Assembly: GCF_000208745.1 (NCBI RefSeq)
Contig: NC_030858.1
Location: forward strand, 4,727,932-4,791,931
Origin: Theobroma cacao
Lineage: Eukaryota; Streptophyta; Magnoliopsida; Malvales; Malvaceae
Direction: 5' to 3'
Length of the DNA stretch: 64,000 bases
The notes beneath the pieces are model-generated. The model was not told where the DNA came from and ran no database searches. It worked only from the letters and a program-made list of their open reading frames with translations. Position 1 is the first letter of the stretch. Every line of letters begins with the position of its first letter. Made by a program: the position numbers and the translations under genes. This document shows positions 47,782-60,129 of this stretch, one piece after another.

Positions 47782-50745
47782 TTGAAGGAACTTTTATCAA
47801 ATCAAGTAAGCTCTTTCTCTTAAAAAAAGACGTGTCTAAACTCTAGCTAGCAAAACAAGCCCTTCTTTCTCTCTCAAAAAGAGAGCTTCGGATGCAATAA
47901 AGGAACATGTATCAGCCCTTGCAAGAACAAGCTCAGCTTTCTTTCACCGAAACTGAGGCTGCCTTTTTTTAAGCTCATGTAACGTGCGTGAGCTTTCTTT
48001 AGAAACAGAATTTGATTCCTGTGAGAGCGTGAAATAAAGCGGGTGGCCTAATTTGGAAGCCTCCTTGTCAACTGGTTATCGGTATACATCCTTATCCTCC
48101 TGCTTTCAACAAATTTACAAGCAAGGGGCAATTGCCCAATTGCCAATATTATACAAATCACAAACGACAAAAAGAAACGGTCTATCTGTATTAGGAAACG
48201 ACGACTGTTTAATACCAAACCACATGTAAATTACCTGCACGATTGGAGGAAACCCTTCCCTTCCCTATCTATCTCCTTCTCAAAGAAATGAATATTTAAA
48301 TGAAATTAGAACTTTGCATGGAGCCCTCAAATGTGGACTTTACCTAGCAATGAAATGTAGTTTGATCCTTTTCTTCTCGACAGAAAGTTGAGAGTAGGTA
48401 ATGGGAGGAAGTTAATTCTTACCGTGTAGTTTGGAATCTGCCACCAGTGTTTGGTAATGTGCTTTACCTTCCATCTTTTGATAAAGAACAGATGTAATAC
48501 TAGTAAATTCTTTTCTTTTCAAAAAAAAAATTCTAGTAAATTCTTTTGAAAACAACAACAATATCCTTTAAGATATCGTTATTTGCCCAGTTTGTCATTT
48601 GTGATTGTTTTACTATTTCATCACCATTTTGGGATTAACTATCTATCTAGGATGCAACAAAACTGCCTATTTATTGCCCATATTGAAGTTCCCATTATTT
48701 TATTCTGGGAAATTTTTTAGGCATTGTCTCCTTGGAGACAGTAATCAACTCTTTTTTTGAGTCTGAGGCTAGATCCAGCTAGTAGACCTTAAATATGAAC
48801 AGGTGGGCATAGATAAACTAATCCTTCTCTTTAAATGTGGCACTTAAATTTGTGCCAGACATCAAAATAAATTTCTTTTGTTTTGTGTTGCTCTGAGATG
48901 GCACAGCATGGCAGATTGGTAGTGTGGGTAGGACATATGAGCCCTACACACTGACAAATGAAGACAAAGAGCTAATGGTAGGGCATGACTTGGCATAGGT
49001 AACATCAATTATGAGCTTGCTGGCATCCTGAATATAGCTGCTCACATTTTCTTCAAGAGAAATGTCAATTTCTAGCCAACAATAGCAGCTTATAGCTGGC
49101 TTCCTCTCCTTGAGCAGATTTGAATTCTGTACAAGTGACCATCAGTCAAAAAGTAAATCTGCACCTACAAGAAAAATGCAACAGCGCTGAATTCAAAATA
49201 AATAATGGGTAATCACATGACACTTCATAGCAGATTGTCTATTTACACTGAAGACAATTTATCTTAAGGACTGAATCTGTAAAAAAGACCTTGTTGTTTG
49301 TATATCCTGCCATATAAACTATGAAAGAGGAACCAAAAAGTAAATTCAGAGGTAGGTTGGACTTAGGTGTGCAAACATCTACCAATGTAATTCTTTATGG
49401 AAGTGGGACCTAAAGTTAGCTAGCTACACGAAGTGAGTGACTACCTTTACAAAAGATACAAATCAAAGAAACCTTAAGATATTCCCTCATGTTATTCATG
49501 CATGGAGTAGCTCCAAATCTATGCCTCTCTAAAAGAAGAATAATAATCATAAAAAAAAGACACAGAAAAAGCTTTAACGTTTAAAGATAAATACAATGGC
49601 ATGATACGATTGGTTGATGATTACCGGCTTTAAGAATTGATATATTCCATCAAAACCATCCAAATATTTCATCTATTCACCAAAGTATGAGATATCATTC
49701 AACGTTTTTTTTTTTTTTTCTCTTTTGCTATGCTGGAAAAGTAAAGCAGCCTTTGATGAGACATACGGCAAAGAAAACGATAAGAGGCACTACCAAAGAT
49801 GAAAACTTTTGAGGTCACTAAATCGTTCAGCTTTGAGGCAGGGAGGGGCCAAAAGATTTAGCTTAGCAATGAGTGCAGCACCAAAAAGACAAACTGAATT
49901 TCACAATCACATTCACATCCTGACATAAGCTTGCTGCTTTCTTATCTGCACCAAAAACAATGAGGAAGATGCTTTTTCTCCTTTCCTTGATAGGCAGGAT
50001 TATAATTTGGTGGGGAGCAGAATATGTTATAGTTGCTTATACTAGGGATAAATATTTCCACCAAAATCCCCTTGGAACTAACTCCCTTTGCCACCCCTCA
50101 CCCCCCCAAAAAAGATTATAGTAGTAAATCTATACAATATCTTGGTAAAGCATAGCTCATATAGGCACAACAATGCTTATAAAAAAGGAACGTTCAAAAT
50201 TTGGATTTCCTTTTAAGGTGCCTGTCACGTGTTGCCAACAATGAGAGAGCTGATCTTTTCTTATCTTGGCTTTTTGCCAAGCTATGATGAACTCTGTATA
50301 TATTACACTATATTCATTTCCCATCATGGCTTTTTGGCAAGCCATGGGGAAGAAAGATCACTTTTGCTCAAATCTCAGTTAACCTGAAGTCCAAAGTACA
50401 AACAACAGTTTTGCAAATGAACCGCAACCCCAAGCTTAGCCTAAGGCCATGATCTGATTCTAAGGAAGCTGATTACTTGATTAATGATGTTTCACCATCC
50501 ATCTACTTCCCTTGTTAGATTTGAGATTATTCTTTAACAGAATTGGGCTTAAAGCCTTGTACTACTTTTTAATTGGATTGGGCTTGTTGCCCAAGGAAAT
50601 TTAGGAAAGGGGTAAATTAAGGATGCAAATGTTTTGCAACTTCGAAAAAAGGAATAGGCAATATGGTCTTTTTGTAGTTTTCATTGAAGACGCCTGTTAT
50701 AACTTGACAACATGACAACGGTCGTTTTCCAACCAGGGAGAACCA
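47782..50745. other. Divergent intergenic region between kinase and ET2-like gene
   Basis: About 3 kb separating two genes pointing away from each other, so it holds both promoters. It has pyrimidine-rich runs near 47850-47890, a T run near 49706-49719 and two short hairpins near 50266-50350. No coding sequence recognised. Confidence 0.5.
50266..50346. repeat. Two related short hairpins
   Basis: CTTGGCTTTTTGCCAAG (about 50266-50282) and CATGGCTTTTTGGCAAGCCATG (about 50324-50345) are each inverted repeats and also resemble one another, about 58 bases apart. Possibly the remnant of a small inverted-repeat element; function unknown. Confidence 0.45.
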
Positions 50746-53537
50746 ATGCCGATGGGAGCGACTGAATTGGCCGCTGTAGTCACCAGATTGAAACGAGAAG
50801 GTCACAAGCGGACCAAACACGACTCCCAGTTCTCCAAATGGAAGGTTCAATTCAATCTACAAAGTCCCTTATCCCCCATAGTTTCCCCATAAATTGCTGA
50901 ATTCTTACTGGATTGCATCAATGCATTCCCTTCCTTCTATCAGTTATTGTTTCTAAACAATATCCACATCCAATTTAAACTTGATTTATAATCTTTGATC
51001 TCTTCTGGATTTTTTGTATCTTGATGTGTTTAGGTTCTCATTGGGCCTGATGATTGGGTAGACTATTCAATAGGGAAAGAAGGAGTGGCCAGATACAGGG
51101 TTGAAAATCTTCCCAAAAATTCAAGCTCAGGGCTTTATGAGCTTGCTATATACCGTAGTGGCTCCTCGAGCAGGGAAAACACTGGCAAGCTTGACCGGTA
51201 TAAGGTTTTGGTGGTTTATCTTGGGGAAGCTGACAATGTCAGGACAAGACTCCAACAATATGGCCGTACAGGTGCTCATTTGGGTAGAAGTAGCTCTGGA
51301 GAAAAGGGATGTGGATACTTTGAGGACATTTTTTCAAGAGGCTATTCGATTGTGTACAGATGGGCTCCTGTGAGTATATTTCTTTGCAGTTTTTTTTTTT
51401 TTTTTTCTGATTTCAATTTGCTTGTTAACCTATCTTATGAGTCTTGAATGGAAACTATTTGAGAAGTTAGAAAAATAAAAATTGGAATAGTAATTCTTAG
51501 CATTGGAGGCTATAAACTTTGTTATATTTTTCTGGAGTATCTTTAATTAGTAAAAAACAGTGATAAGTTAATACATAGTGAATGAGATATTTGTTCTAAT
51601 GATATTTCATTGATCTTCTAGTTTGCATTCATTTGGATTGTTAACGATCTTGTATTTGTGATTTTTTTTAGCTGTTCTGCAATTATGCTACAATAGCCAA
51701 GCCTTTTACTGCCTATAATTTGGAGTTGCAGTCTCCCAGAAATTAATACTGTGAATATTAATGCTTTTTAGGGTGAAAATAGTAAGAATTACTGGAGAAA
51801 CTTGTATTAAGAGCAGTGAAAGTACGTGTATACAACTTGTTAAGGTCAATTTTGCAGGTGGTGAACCAGTATATATATTTTCTTCTTTAGACTGTTATAA
51901 GCTCTTAGTCTTATATGAATTACAGATGGTCCTCGAGGACTCTTAGTAGTACTCCAATGACAAATTCTGGACTCTGAACCAGATGAGATGGTTTTTGAAA
52001 GCTAAATAACAGTGAAAGTGCACTTGTTAATAAATGTTCTTTTTACATATTCACCCACCTACACATAGCATTCAAATTATGCTTGATTGATTGTCCGTAG
52101 GGTGTCTTCCCAGTATGTATAGACAGAAGAATGCCCGCAATAAAATCTTGCTATCTAATTTTCTAAATTTTAATATAATTTTCCTTTCCCCTATTGAATG
52201 CTAAGTAGATGGAAAACAAGGCAGACGCTCAGAGAACAGAAGCTCAGCTTCTCAATACCTTTGATTATGCCTGGAATAAAGGTTCTAATGGTGCACGCCG
52301 CCATGACAATATTCTTCGGAAACTTGATAAAGGTGCATCCAATCGTACCCCACCAGCCATTTTCTCCAGAAAGCTTCTACCCTTCCATCAAAAGCAAGTA
52401 GGCATCAAAATCAAAGCAAGCAAGCTGCTTTCACAAGACAGTGAATTCAGCAAATATTCTGATGGAGAGGGCTACAACTTTTTGTGGCAAGTTTTCAAGT
52501 TCAGCAGATCACAGCCTAGGTTAGTTTTTGATCGTGGTGGCTCTAATGAGAATGACACTATCATTTGTGGGGTGGTTTTAGTGGATGGTTCCATTTGTAG
52601 AAGGCCACCACTTGAAGGAAGAAAAAGATGTGCTGAACACAAGGGAAAGAAAACTAGGGGGTCCTCTGTGAGTTTAAGTACAAGTGAGAAATCACACACG
52701 CATAAGGCATGCTCAGACTATGTTATTTTTGGAAATGGAGAATACAATGTTAATGGATCAAAGATTCCCAGCTTTGGCACAGTGCCTTCATTGATTGCAG
52801 GGGACTGTCCTGCAATTGAGCGCTGCAGCCCTATTTGTGAAGTTGCCATGGATGATGGCTCTCTTTGTACTAGGCAGCCAGTTTCAGGAAGAAAGAGGTG
52901 TGATGAGCATAAAGGGAGGAAAATTTGTAACTCCAATTCAGAGACAACAAGATACCAGACAGTGCCATATGTGGTTTCTGATTCATATGCTAACGATGCT
53001 TTAGGTTTTGACAAAAAATCCTCAGAAACTTTTATACGTGGAAAAGTGGAAACTGGAGTTGCTCCACATAGGCCTGTTTTCAATGATGGCTGCGATACTA
53101 TATGTGGGGTGGAATTAGGTAATGGCTATTTCTGCACAAAGCAACCTGTTAGAGGAAGAGTCAGGTGTGAGGAGCATAAAGGGTTGAGGGTTACTAGTCT
53201 ACTCTCTCGATTCGATGCAAAGAGCACATCCCATGATTTTGACATGGATCCAAGATTCAATTCACATAATTGGAAGTACGGTCGTAGCAGTAGTAGTACA
53301 ACCATTTGTGGAGCACCCACCCGCAATGGTTCTTCCTGCCAGAGGACAGTTAACGGAAATGGAAGATGTTGGCAGCACTCGAACTATGGTTGTAGTAGTA
53401 TTAGTAGTAGTAGTAATTTTAGCACAAAGAACTCAAATTATGGTGATAGTAGTACATCCATTTGTGGAGCACCCACCCGTAATGGTTCTTTCTGCCAGAG
53501 GAAAGTCAAGGGAAATGGAAGGTGTTGGCAGCACTAA
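50746..53537 (+). CDS. ET2: EFFECTOR OF TRANSCRIPTION 2-like protein
   Basis: Family role: plant-specific nuclear regulator (HRT/ET family) linked to gibberellin response and cell differentiation, with a GIY-YIG/UvrC-like region and DNA-binding Cys/His repeats. Three exons keep frame: 50746-50844, 51034-51369, 52209-53537, giving 587 aa. Exon 1 encodes the family's N-terminal block (LKREGHKRTKHDSQFSKWK). Exon 2 gives VLIGPDDWVDYSIGKEGVARYR and the GIY-YIG-like core (GLYELAIY ... VVYLGEADNVRTRLQQYGRTG). Exon 3 continues with TFDYAWNKGSNGARR and KQVGIKIKASKL, then five zinc-binding repeats of the form ICG..(x)..C..(x)..GR.RC.EH(K): three long ones and two short final ones (ICGAPTRNGSSC and ICGAPTRNGSFC, ending RCWQH). 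The last two are nearly identical over 156 bp, a recent in-frame duplication. The stop falls right after the final RCWQH, so the protein ends at the repeat itself. The exon 1 donor (GTTCAA) is weak. Confidence 0.93.
53304..53537 (+). repeat. 156-bp in-frame tandem duplication in ET2
   Basis: The block starting ATTTGTGGAGCACCCACCCG at 53304 recurs at 53460, an offset of 156 bases (52 codons). The two copies differ at only a few positions. An (AGT)n serine stretch (about 53390-53417) lies between them. Confidence 0.9.
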
Positions 53538-54086
53538 TTGGTTAAGGCAATTGTGTCTCTTGGGCAGAGATTTGTGGGACTTCCTATTTATCATGGATGA
53601 TGGTCTGAGTGCCGCATTGGGTGGAGAGTCACCATTTCTTCTGCTCTGGAGAGAGTGCAGGAACCGAAGAGTTTTTTAAGTATTTTGTACATTAGATGAT
53701 GGTAAAATCAAAATACTTCATAAGAACAGTTTGGTGTCTCTTATTTCAAAATGATGTTTTTGGCTTTTTAATATTAGCATTGTTAGTCAATATTTAAAAA
53801 AAAATTATACCTAATACTATATAAATATTTTAGAATACAAAAGCTTTTTGAAAAAAAAATCTGTCCATGTTCCCTCTTAAAACTTAATAAAATTCACTTT
53901 GATATTTAATAAACTTCAATATTTGACAGAAAAGAAAACAATTTAAAATATAATAAAATTCTAGAACGAAATTTATGAATACAATAATTTGTCTCACTTT
54001 GATATATACTTAATAAAATTTAACATTTGACAAAAAAAAAATTGTTCTAAACCAAATTTATTGATTAAATTTAACATATAATTTTA
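53538..54086. other. ET2 3' region and AT-rich DNA
   Basis: Probably starts with the ET2 3' UTR and becomes A/T-rich from about 53760. No gene seen. Confidence 0.5.
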
Positions 54087-57000
54087 GGGTTTAGACAGAG
54101 GCAGCCGCCATACCCTTATTTTCATAAATTTATTAATGATGTAAGTTTGTTGGACCTTGGCTTTAAAGATCCAAGATTTACTTGGAGACGAGATCTGCTT
54201 TCGGAAAGGATTGATAAGGCGATTTGTAATACAGATTGGAGATTGAAGTTTCCTGAAGCCACCATTCAGCACTTGTCTCGAATTTGTTTAAATCATAGGC
54301 CTATTTTAATTAGTATGCCGAATGGGAAAGTGAGACACAAAGGAATTAATTTTTCTTTTTCAGGCAGCCTAACTGACACGTGAGAATTTTAATAACTTTG
54401 GTAAAAAAGAAGGGGTTGCAGCGAATGGTATTCAAGGGGCTTTACCGAATTTTGCTTCTAAAGCAAAGGAGTGGAATTTTGCAGGTTTTGAGAATATATT
54501 CTTTCGGAACAAAAGAATCCTGGCTCGACTCAATGGTGTGGAAAAAGCCATAGAAAGCAGGCATTCTAATTTTTGGAGCGAGCTAGAGTTTAATTTACGT
54601 CTCGAGTATGAGACTATTTTGAGATAGGAAGAGATTTTCTAGGTGCAAAAAGCTAAATTTGATTGGTTTGACGCAGGGGATTGAAATACAAGATACTTCC
54701 ATATTTGTTCTTCTAGAAGGAGGTGTAAATCTAAGATACTTCGTCTCAGATTATCTAATGGCAATTAGTGTGACGATCAGGATATATTAAGGTCCCATGC
54801 AGTTGAATTTTTTTAGTAAACTATATTCAAAAGAGGACGACATTATTCCTCCATTTTCAATTCGGGGTGCTTTTCCTTCTGTGAAGGAAAATATGAGGGA
54901 CAATCTTGTGCAACCAGTAGATGAAGCTGAGGTACATGATGCTCTTTTTGAGATGAAGCCTCTTAAAGGTCTGGGAGTGATGATTTCCCGGCTATCTTTT
55001 TTCAATCGCAGTGGCATATTGTTGGGAAGGATTTGGTGTCTTATGTCAGAGAAGTATTCAATGGTGCTGATGTTGGTAATGATTTGTGTAAATCAATTAT
55101 AACTTTAATTCCTAAAATACCATGCCCTGAGGTGATTTCACAGCTTCGGTCAACCAGTCTTGTACCTATTGTTTTTAAGATCCTGATGAAGGTTATTACA
55201 AATCGGCTTAAGCCGATTATGAGTCACCTTAATGCTGATACTCAAGCCAGTTTTATTCCTGGTAAGTAAATTTCGGACAATATCATTGTAACGCAGGAAG
55301 CTATGCACTCATTCAGAAAGAAACAGGAAAATTTTAGGTGGATGATAATAAAAAATGATTTAGAAAAAACCTATGAAAGGTTGAGATGGGAGTTCATATA
55401 TGGCACTCTGATAGATGCCAATATTCTAGAATGACTCATTGACATCATTGTTAGAAGTTGGAATAGTGGCAGTTCACAGGTCATATGGAATGGATCGTTT
55501 TCTAATAACTTCTTTCTTACTAGAGTGAAACGAGGAGATCCATTGTCTTCTTTTTTTTTTTTTTTTTCTTATGCATGCAGTGCCTATCTCATGGCATCAA
55601 TGAAGCAGTAACACAAGGGCTTTGGAAATCAATTCGCTTTGGTGGAGGAGGGCCTGCTTTACCTCATTTATTTTTTGTCGATGATCTTATTTTGTTTGCG
55701 GAAGCTTTAGTTCCACGGATGGATGTAATCAAAGGCGTGTCAAATGATTTTCGCAAGTATTCCGATGAAAAGGTTAATGTGGAGAAGACTTCATTTTATT
55801 TTTCCAAAAATGTTGGGATAGATATAATTCATGCAATTAGTGAATGCTCAGGCTTTTCTCATTCAACTAATTTGGGTAAATATCTAGGAGTCCCATTATT
55901 GCGTGGCCGTAAGAAATATTCCTTATTCAAGTATTTGGAGGAAAAAATTTGCAACAGATTGTCTTCTTGGAAAGCCTCGGCTCTCTCTTTTGCAGGCAGA
56001 CTGACATTGGTAAAATCAATATTATTGTATATTCCTTATTACGCAATGCAAACAGTTGCCATCCCGGAGAAAACTCGTGAAAAATTTGAGATGCATTGTC
56101 GTAATTTCCTTTGGGACGGGGATTCTAAAGCTCGGAAAATCCATGCTATGAAGTGGAAGAACATGTGTCGACCTAAAGAGGAGGGAGGATTGGGAATTCG
56201 ATGCATGAGAAAAATGAATAACGCTTTCTTGCTTAAAGCCTGCTGGAACTTAATCTCGACACCAGCATCTTTATGGGTAAAGGTGGCTAGGAGTAAATAT
56301 AACATTGGTATGAATTTAATACCGAATAACATCTGTAAGGCAAGGGCCTCAGCTTTTTAATGCTCAATTAGTAAGTTGTAGGATGCATTTAAAACCAATA
56401 TGCGGTTGGAAGTTGGTAACGGTGTTACTACGAGATTTTGGTTGGATAACTAGTTGTGTGATTATCTCTTAGCAGCTGCTGCACGGACCTTGGGATTGGA
56501 AATTGATGATTCGAGCAGTGTTTGTGAGTTCATTCTATCTAATGGAGAATGGGACCTATGTCATATTGCAGGCAGGTTACCAATGGAAAAGTTTAATACT
56601 TTTAACAAATACGCTCCCTCCTTCATCCAGCTTAGAGCCAGATAGACCCTTTTGGATGTCTTCCTCTTCAGGTGTCTTCATGGTGGCATCGGCTAATGCA
56701 GCGTTGGGAGGCATTTTGGAAGTTAAATCTACTCATAATAGCAGTCAATGGAATCTAGTTTGGAAGTGATGCGGTCCGGAAAGAATTCACACCTTTCTTT
56801 ATCATGCTTTCATGACAAAGTGCTCACGAATAAGGAAAGGCTGCGAAGACGTTTCACGAATGACCCAAGTTGTCCTCGATGTCATCTGGATATCGAGTCA
56901 GCATCCCATGTGTTGAGGGATTGTCTAGTAATCACTGCACTTTGGTGCAGAATTCTCCCACAAAGCTTACAAGGTGCGTTTTTTTAATTCTTCCTTTCTT

Positions 57001-57750
57001 GAGTGGCTGTCTTTGAAGAAGAGTAGAAGTAAATTGTTGATTAATGGCATTCCTTGGAGTACGGTTTTTGGTGTTACTTACTGGTTTTGCTGGAATTGGA
57101 GAAATCTTTTTGTGTTTGAGAATAAGGTGATGACAATTGAGAATCAAATGTCACTTCTTAATAGCTGGGTGGGTTCAATACATCAGGCCTGTGCTACTAA
57201 TGTGCCGAATATTATGTCAACTCATTCCTTAAGTGAACAACGGCTTACAGGGTGGCAGCCTCCTGAACCGTTAAATATGGATGGAGCGTTTAAAGCTTCT
57301 GTTGGTAAGTCAGCAGCTGGTGGTACATTGCGAGACAACCATGATGTGTGGAAGGGCGGGTTTTCACTCAAGTTAGGCAAGTGCACTACCTATAGAGCGG
57401 AGTTATGGAACGTCTACAAAGGTTTGTTATTGGCATGGGATTTGGGGTATAGAAAAATTTATCTTCAAATTGATAATAAAATGGTGGTTGAAGCTCTCAA
57501 GAATCCGACATCTCATCCTTACTCCAATCAATTCAACCTCTTTTTAGGCATCAATGGAAGGTTCACGGCATGTTTCTAGGGAAAACGATCTAGTTGCAAA
57601 TTTCTTGACTAATATTAACTTTTCTAGTTTAGAAAAATTTATTATTTTCAATAATCCTCCTAGTATTGTTTCCGACATATTACGTCATGATGTATGGGAC
57701 TTTGTGTTTTTCGTATTATAAAAGTATAAACCTCATTTTCCTAAAAAAAA
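54087..57750 (+). mobile_element. Dead, 5'-truncated LINE (L1/RTE-like plant non-LTR element)
   Basis: Order of remnants: end of the apurinic endonuclease domain (LLDLGFKDPRFTWRRD ... RIDKAICNTDW, about 54147-54245); the linker and start of reverse transcriptase (FFSKLYSKEDD, about 54805; LIPKIPCPEVISQLRSTSL, about 55107); the RT catalytic FVDD motif at about 55674; a zf-RVT segment (CPRCHLDIESASHVLRDC, about 56872); and a C-terminal RNase H (NMDGAFKASVGKSAAGGTLRD, about 57274; TYRAELWNVYKGLLLAWDLG). It ends at an A tail (57743-57750). Stops and frameshifts throughout, and a 17-T run at 55551-55567 inside RT. ORF1 and most of the endonuclease are missing. TAGACA at 54092-54097 and 57753-57758 might be a short target duplication, but it is weak. 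Confidence 0.9.
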
Positions 57751-58097
57751 TATAGACAAAAGAAAGAGCGAAATGAATAACTGCGTTACTAGTACGGTAC
57801 CTGTATATGACTCTTACCAAACGAAAAGTCATTCTCTAGCGACATGTTTGGTAGAGGGAAAAAACCTTACTCATTCGGAATAGTTGACAGTTCCTCAACT
57901 GAAGCAAATCTCCCCACGTGTCACCTCCACGAACTCCCGAAAAATTAAACATACAAGAAAGTAAACGTAAGCAAGCAGCTTCCACAAACTTTGTGTTTCC
58001 CCTCTTCTCATCGTGCTATCACTGTAAAAAGTCCGCCCTTTCTATCCTGTAACGCCGCACCATCAGAAACTTCGCTAACGTACGCCACCACCAAAAA
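57751..58097 (+). promoter_or_regulatory. SAT promoter region with G-box
   Basis: About 350 bases between the LINE tail and the SAT start. A G-box/ABRE-like CACGTGTC begins at 57915, about 180 bases before the ATG; G-boxes bind bZIP and bHLH factors. The LINE sits immediately upstream, so the promoter may be short. Confidence 0.45.
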
Positions 58098-59341
58098 ATG
58101 CCGGCCGGCGATCTGGGGTACCCTACTCCGCCGCCTTCCCAAGCGACGGAAACACCCGTGGAGGAAGACGATGCGTGGGTGTGGGCACAGATAAAAGCGG
58201 AGGCACGCCGCGATGCCGAGTCGGAGCCGGCTCTAGCTAGCTACCTCTACTCTACGATCCTATCTCACTCCTCTCTGGAGCGCTCGCTTTCCTTCCATCT
58301 CGGCAACAAGCTCTGCTCCTCCACGCTGCTCTCGACGCTCCTCTACGATCTCTTTCTGAATACTTTCTCCTCTGACCCTTCTCTTCGAGCTGCCGCCGTC
58401 GCCGATCTCCGAGCGGCTCGCGTTAGGGACCCTGCTTGCGTCTCATTCTCTCATTGCCTGCTTAATTATAAGGGATTCTTGGCTTGCCAGGTAATACACT
58501 TTCTTAATTTCCTCTGATTAATTGAATTGGGTTTCATAAGCTATTTCAATAAGTCCGATGTACTTTAAAGGATGATTTATGGAAGGAATATTAGGTCTTG
58601 CATGGTTTCAACATTAAGTCTTTTACATCATTATAAGTTACATGTTGGACTTTAGATCAAATTCCTTGCTTGACATGGACGGTTAAGATTGAATACCCTT
58701 TAGCACTTTGGATAAAAATGGTATGCTTATTGTTAATTGAATGAATGTTGCAAAAGGAATTTGTCTAAATCATTGGTTTTTATTGATAGTGTAGAAAATT
58801 GGGGGAAAATGGAAAAAAATTAATAATATTTGGAATTTTGTTGCTATAGGCTCATCGAGTAGCACACAAGTTGTGGACTCAATCACGTAGGCCGCTAGCA
58901 TTGGCGTTACACTCTCGAATCTCTGATGTCTTTGCTGTTGATATACATCCCGCGGCAAAGATTGGGAAGGGGATTTTGTTTGATCATGCCACTGGAGTGG
59001 TGATTGGTGAGACCGCGGTTGTTGGTAACAATGTGTCAATCTTGCATCATGTTACACTTGGTGGGACTGGGAAGGCATGTGGGGATCGGCATCCCAAGAT
59101 TGGAGATGGGGTGTTGATTGGGGCTGGTGCAACCATATTAGGGAATGTGAAGATTGGGGAAGGAGCAAAGATTGGAGCAGGGTCAGTGGTGCTGATTGAT
59201 GTGCCACCTCGGACCACAGCTGTAGGGAACCCAGCAAGGCTCGTGGGAGGGAAGGAGAAACCCTCAAGGCACGAGGAATGCCCTGGAGAGTCCATGGATC
59301 ATACTTCATTCATCTCTGAGTGGTCAGATTATATCATTTGA
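58098..59341 (+). CDS. SAT: Serine O-acetyltransferase
   Basis: Converts L-serine and acetyl-CoA to O-acetylserine, the rate-setting step of cysteine synthesis, in complex with O-acetylserine (thiol)lyase. Two exons keep frame: 58098-58490 and 58850-59341, giving 294 aa, usual for cytosolic-type plant SATs. Order: N-terminal helical SATase domain (about 25-130: WVWAQIKAEARRDAESEPAL, SHCLLNYKGFLACQAHRVAH), then the left-handed beta-helix of hexapeptide repeats. Catalytic residues match CysE: D162 in DIHPAAKIG, D176-H177 in DHATG, H212 in GDRHPKIG. The C-terminal tail ends DYII; the terminal Ile is what inserts into the OASTL active site. No clear transit peptide: the N-terminus is acidic and Pro-rich, so cytosolic (inference). 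Closest to Arabidopsis SERAT1;1 (At5g56760) by family and by neighbourhood. Exon 1 is much more GC-rich than its surroundings. Confidence 0.97.
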
Positions 59342-60129
59342 TCACCCAGTTTCAGTTTTGTTAATTGTTTACTATTTATACTTCTGTTTCGCATCCTATG
59401 ATGTTGAAGCTATTAAAAAGTGTAATCTGTTTCTTATTTACTTTAAGCTTCGATTATACAGCGAGGCCTTGAGTTATGATCATGTACTGAGATATGTTGA
59501 CAATAAAGTAATACTAATTTTAGTAACTGGATCATCTGGCAAGAATGTTTTGGTGATTGCTATCCAACAAGAATTACCCTCTGAATTCTGATCCCATTGT
59601 GGGACACCATAAACAAGATTCTTTGAATGAAATTTGTTTTATAAGGGTAGAAACTGAATAGAAATTTTGATGAGAGAATGATCAAGACTAATCTAATTTT
59701 GCACCCCCTACTGGTGTAGTTTTTGAGTTGGCTACCAGTTCTCTTGTCGAACCATGGTGCATTGCAGGGTAGATATTTTGATGGGGAGCTCCATGGATGA
59801 CACCTTGCCCAGCATTGGTGCAGGATGGTCTCCAGAACAGCCAGCATTTGCAAAGCAGCTGAAGCACTGAAACAGCTTGGTATTTGGCTGATTAGTTTTG
59901 AACTTTTGGCGCTATCAGATATGCTGACAAGAGATGGTATCTTGTCACGGCAGGCAATACCATCAAATATCAATTTTACTTCATTCAAGTTAACTACTTG
60001 AAAGAAGAGTACCCAAAAGAACATAAACTTGAGAAAAACGCTGTCGTTTAGGTCATTTATTGTTTGATAAGTTTATAGGCATCCGCTGCTCGGGGACCGC
60101 ATTACTTTGGCCCCCGTAAGAAAAAAACA
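59342..60129. other. Intergenic DNA between SAT and the DYW gene
   Basis: Holds the SAT 3' UTR and the upstream region of the next gene. A 154-codon open frame on the minus strand (60024-59560) has no recognisable domain and is not called. Confidence 0.5.

Noticed and set aside
50157..50345. 62-codon minus-strand ORF near the two hairpins
   Set aside because: No domain; the region is better described by its inverted repeats.
59560..60024. 154-codon minus-strand ORF between SAT and the DYW gene
   Set aside because: No domain, targeting or splice context recognised; it lies where the SAT 3' UTR and the next promoter are expected.
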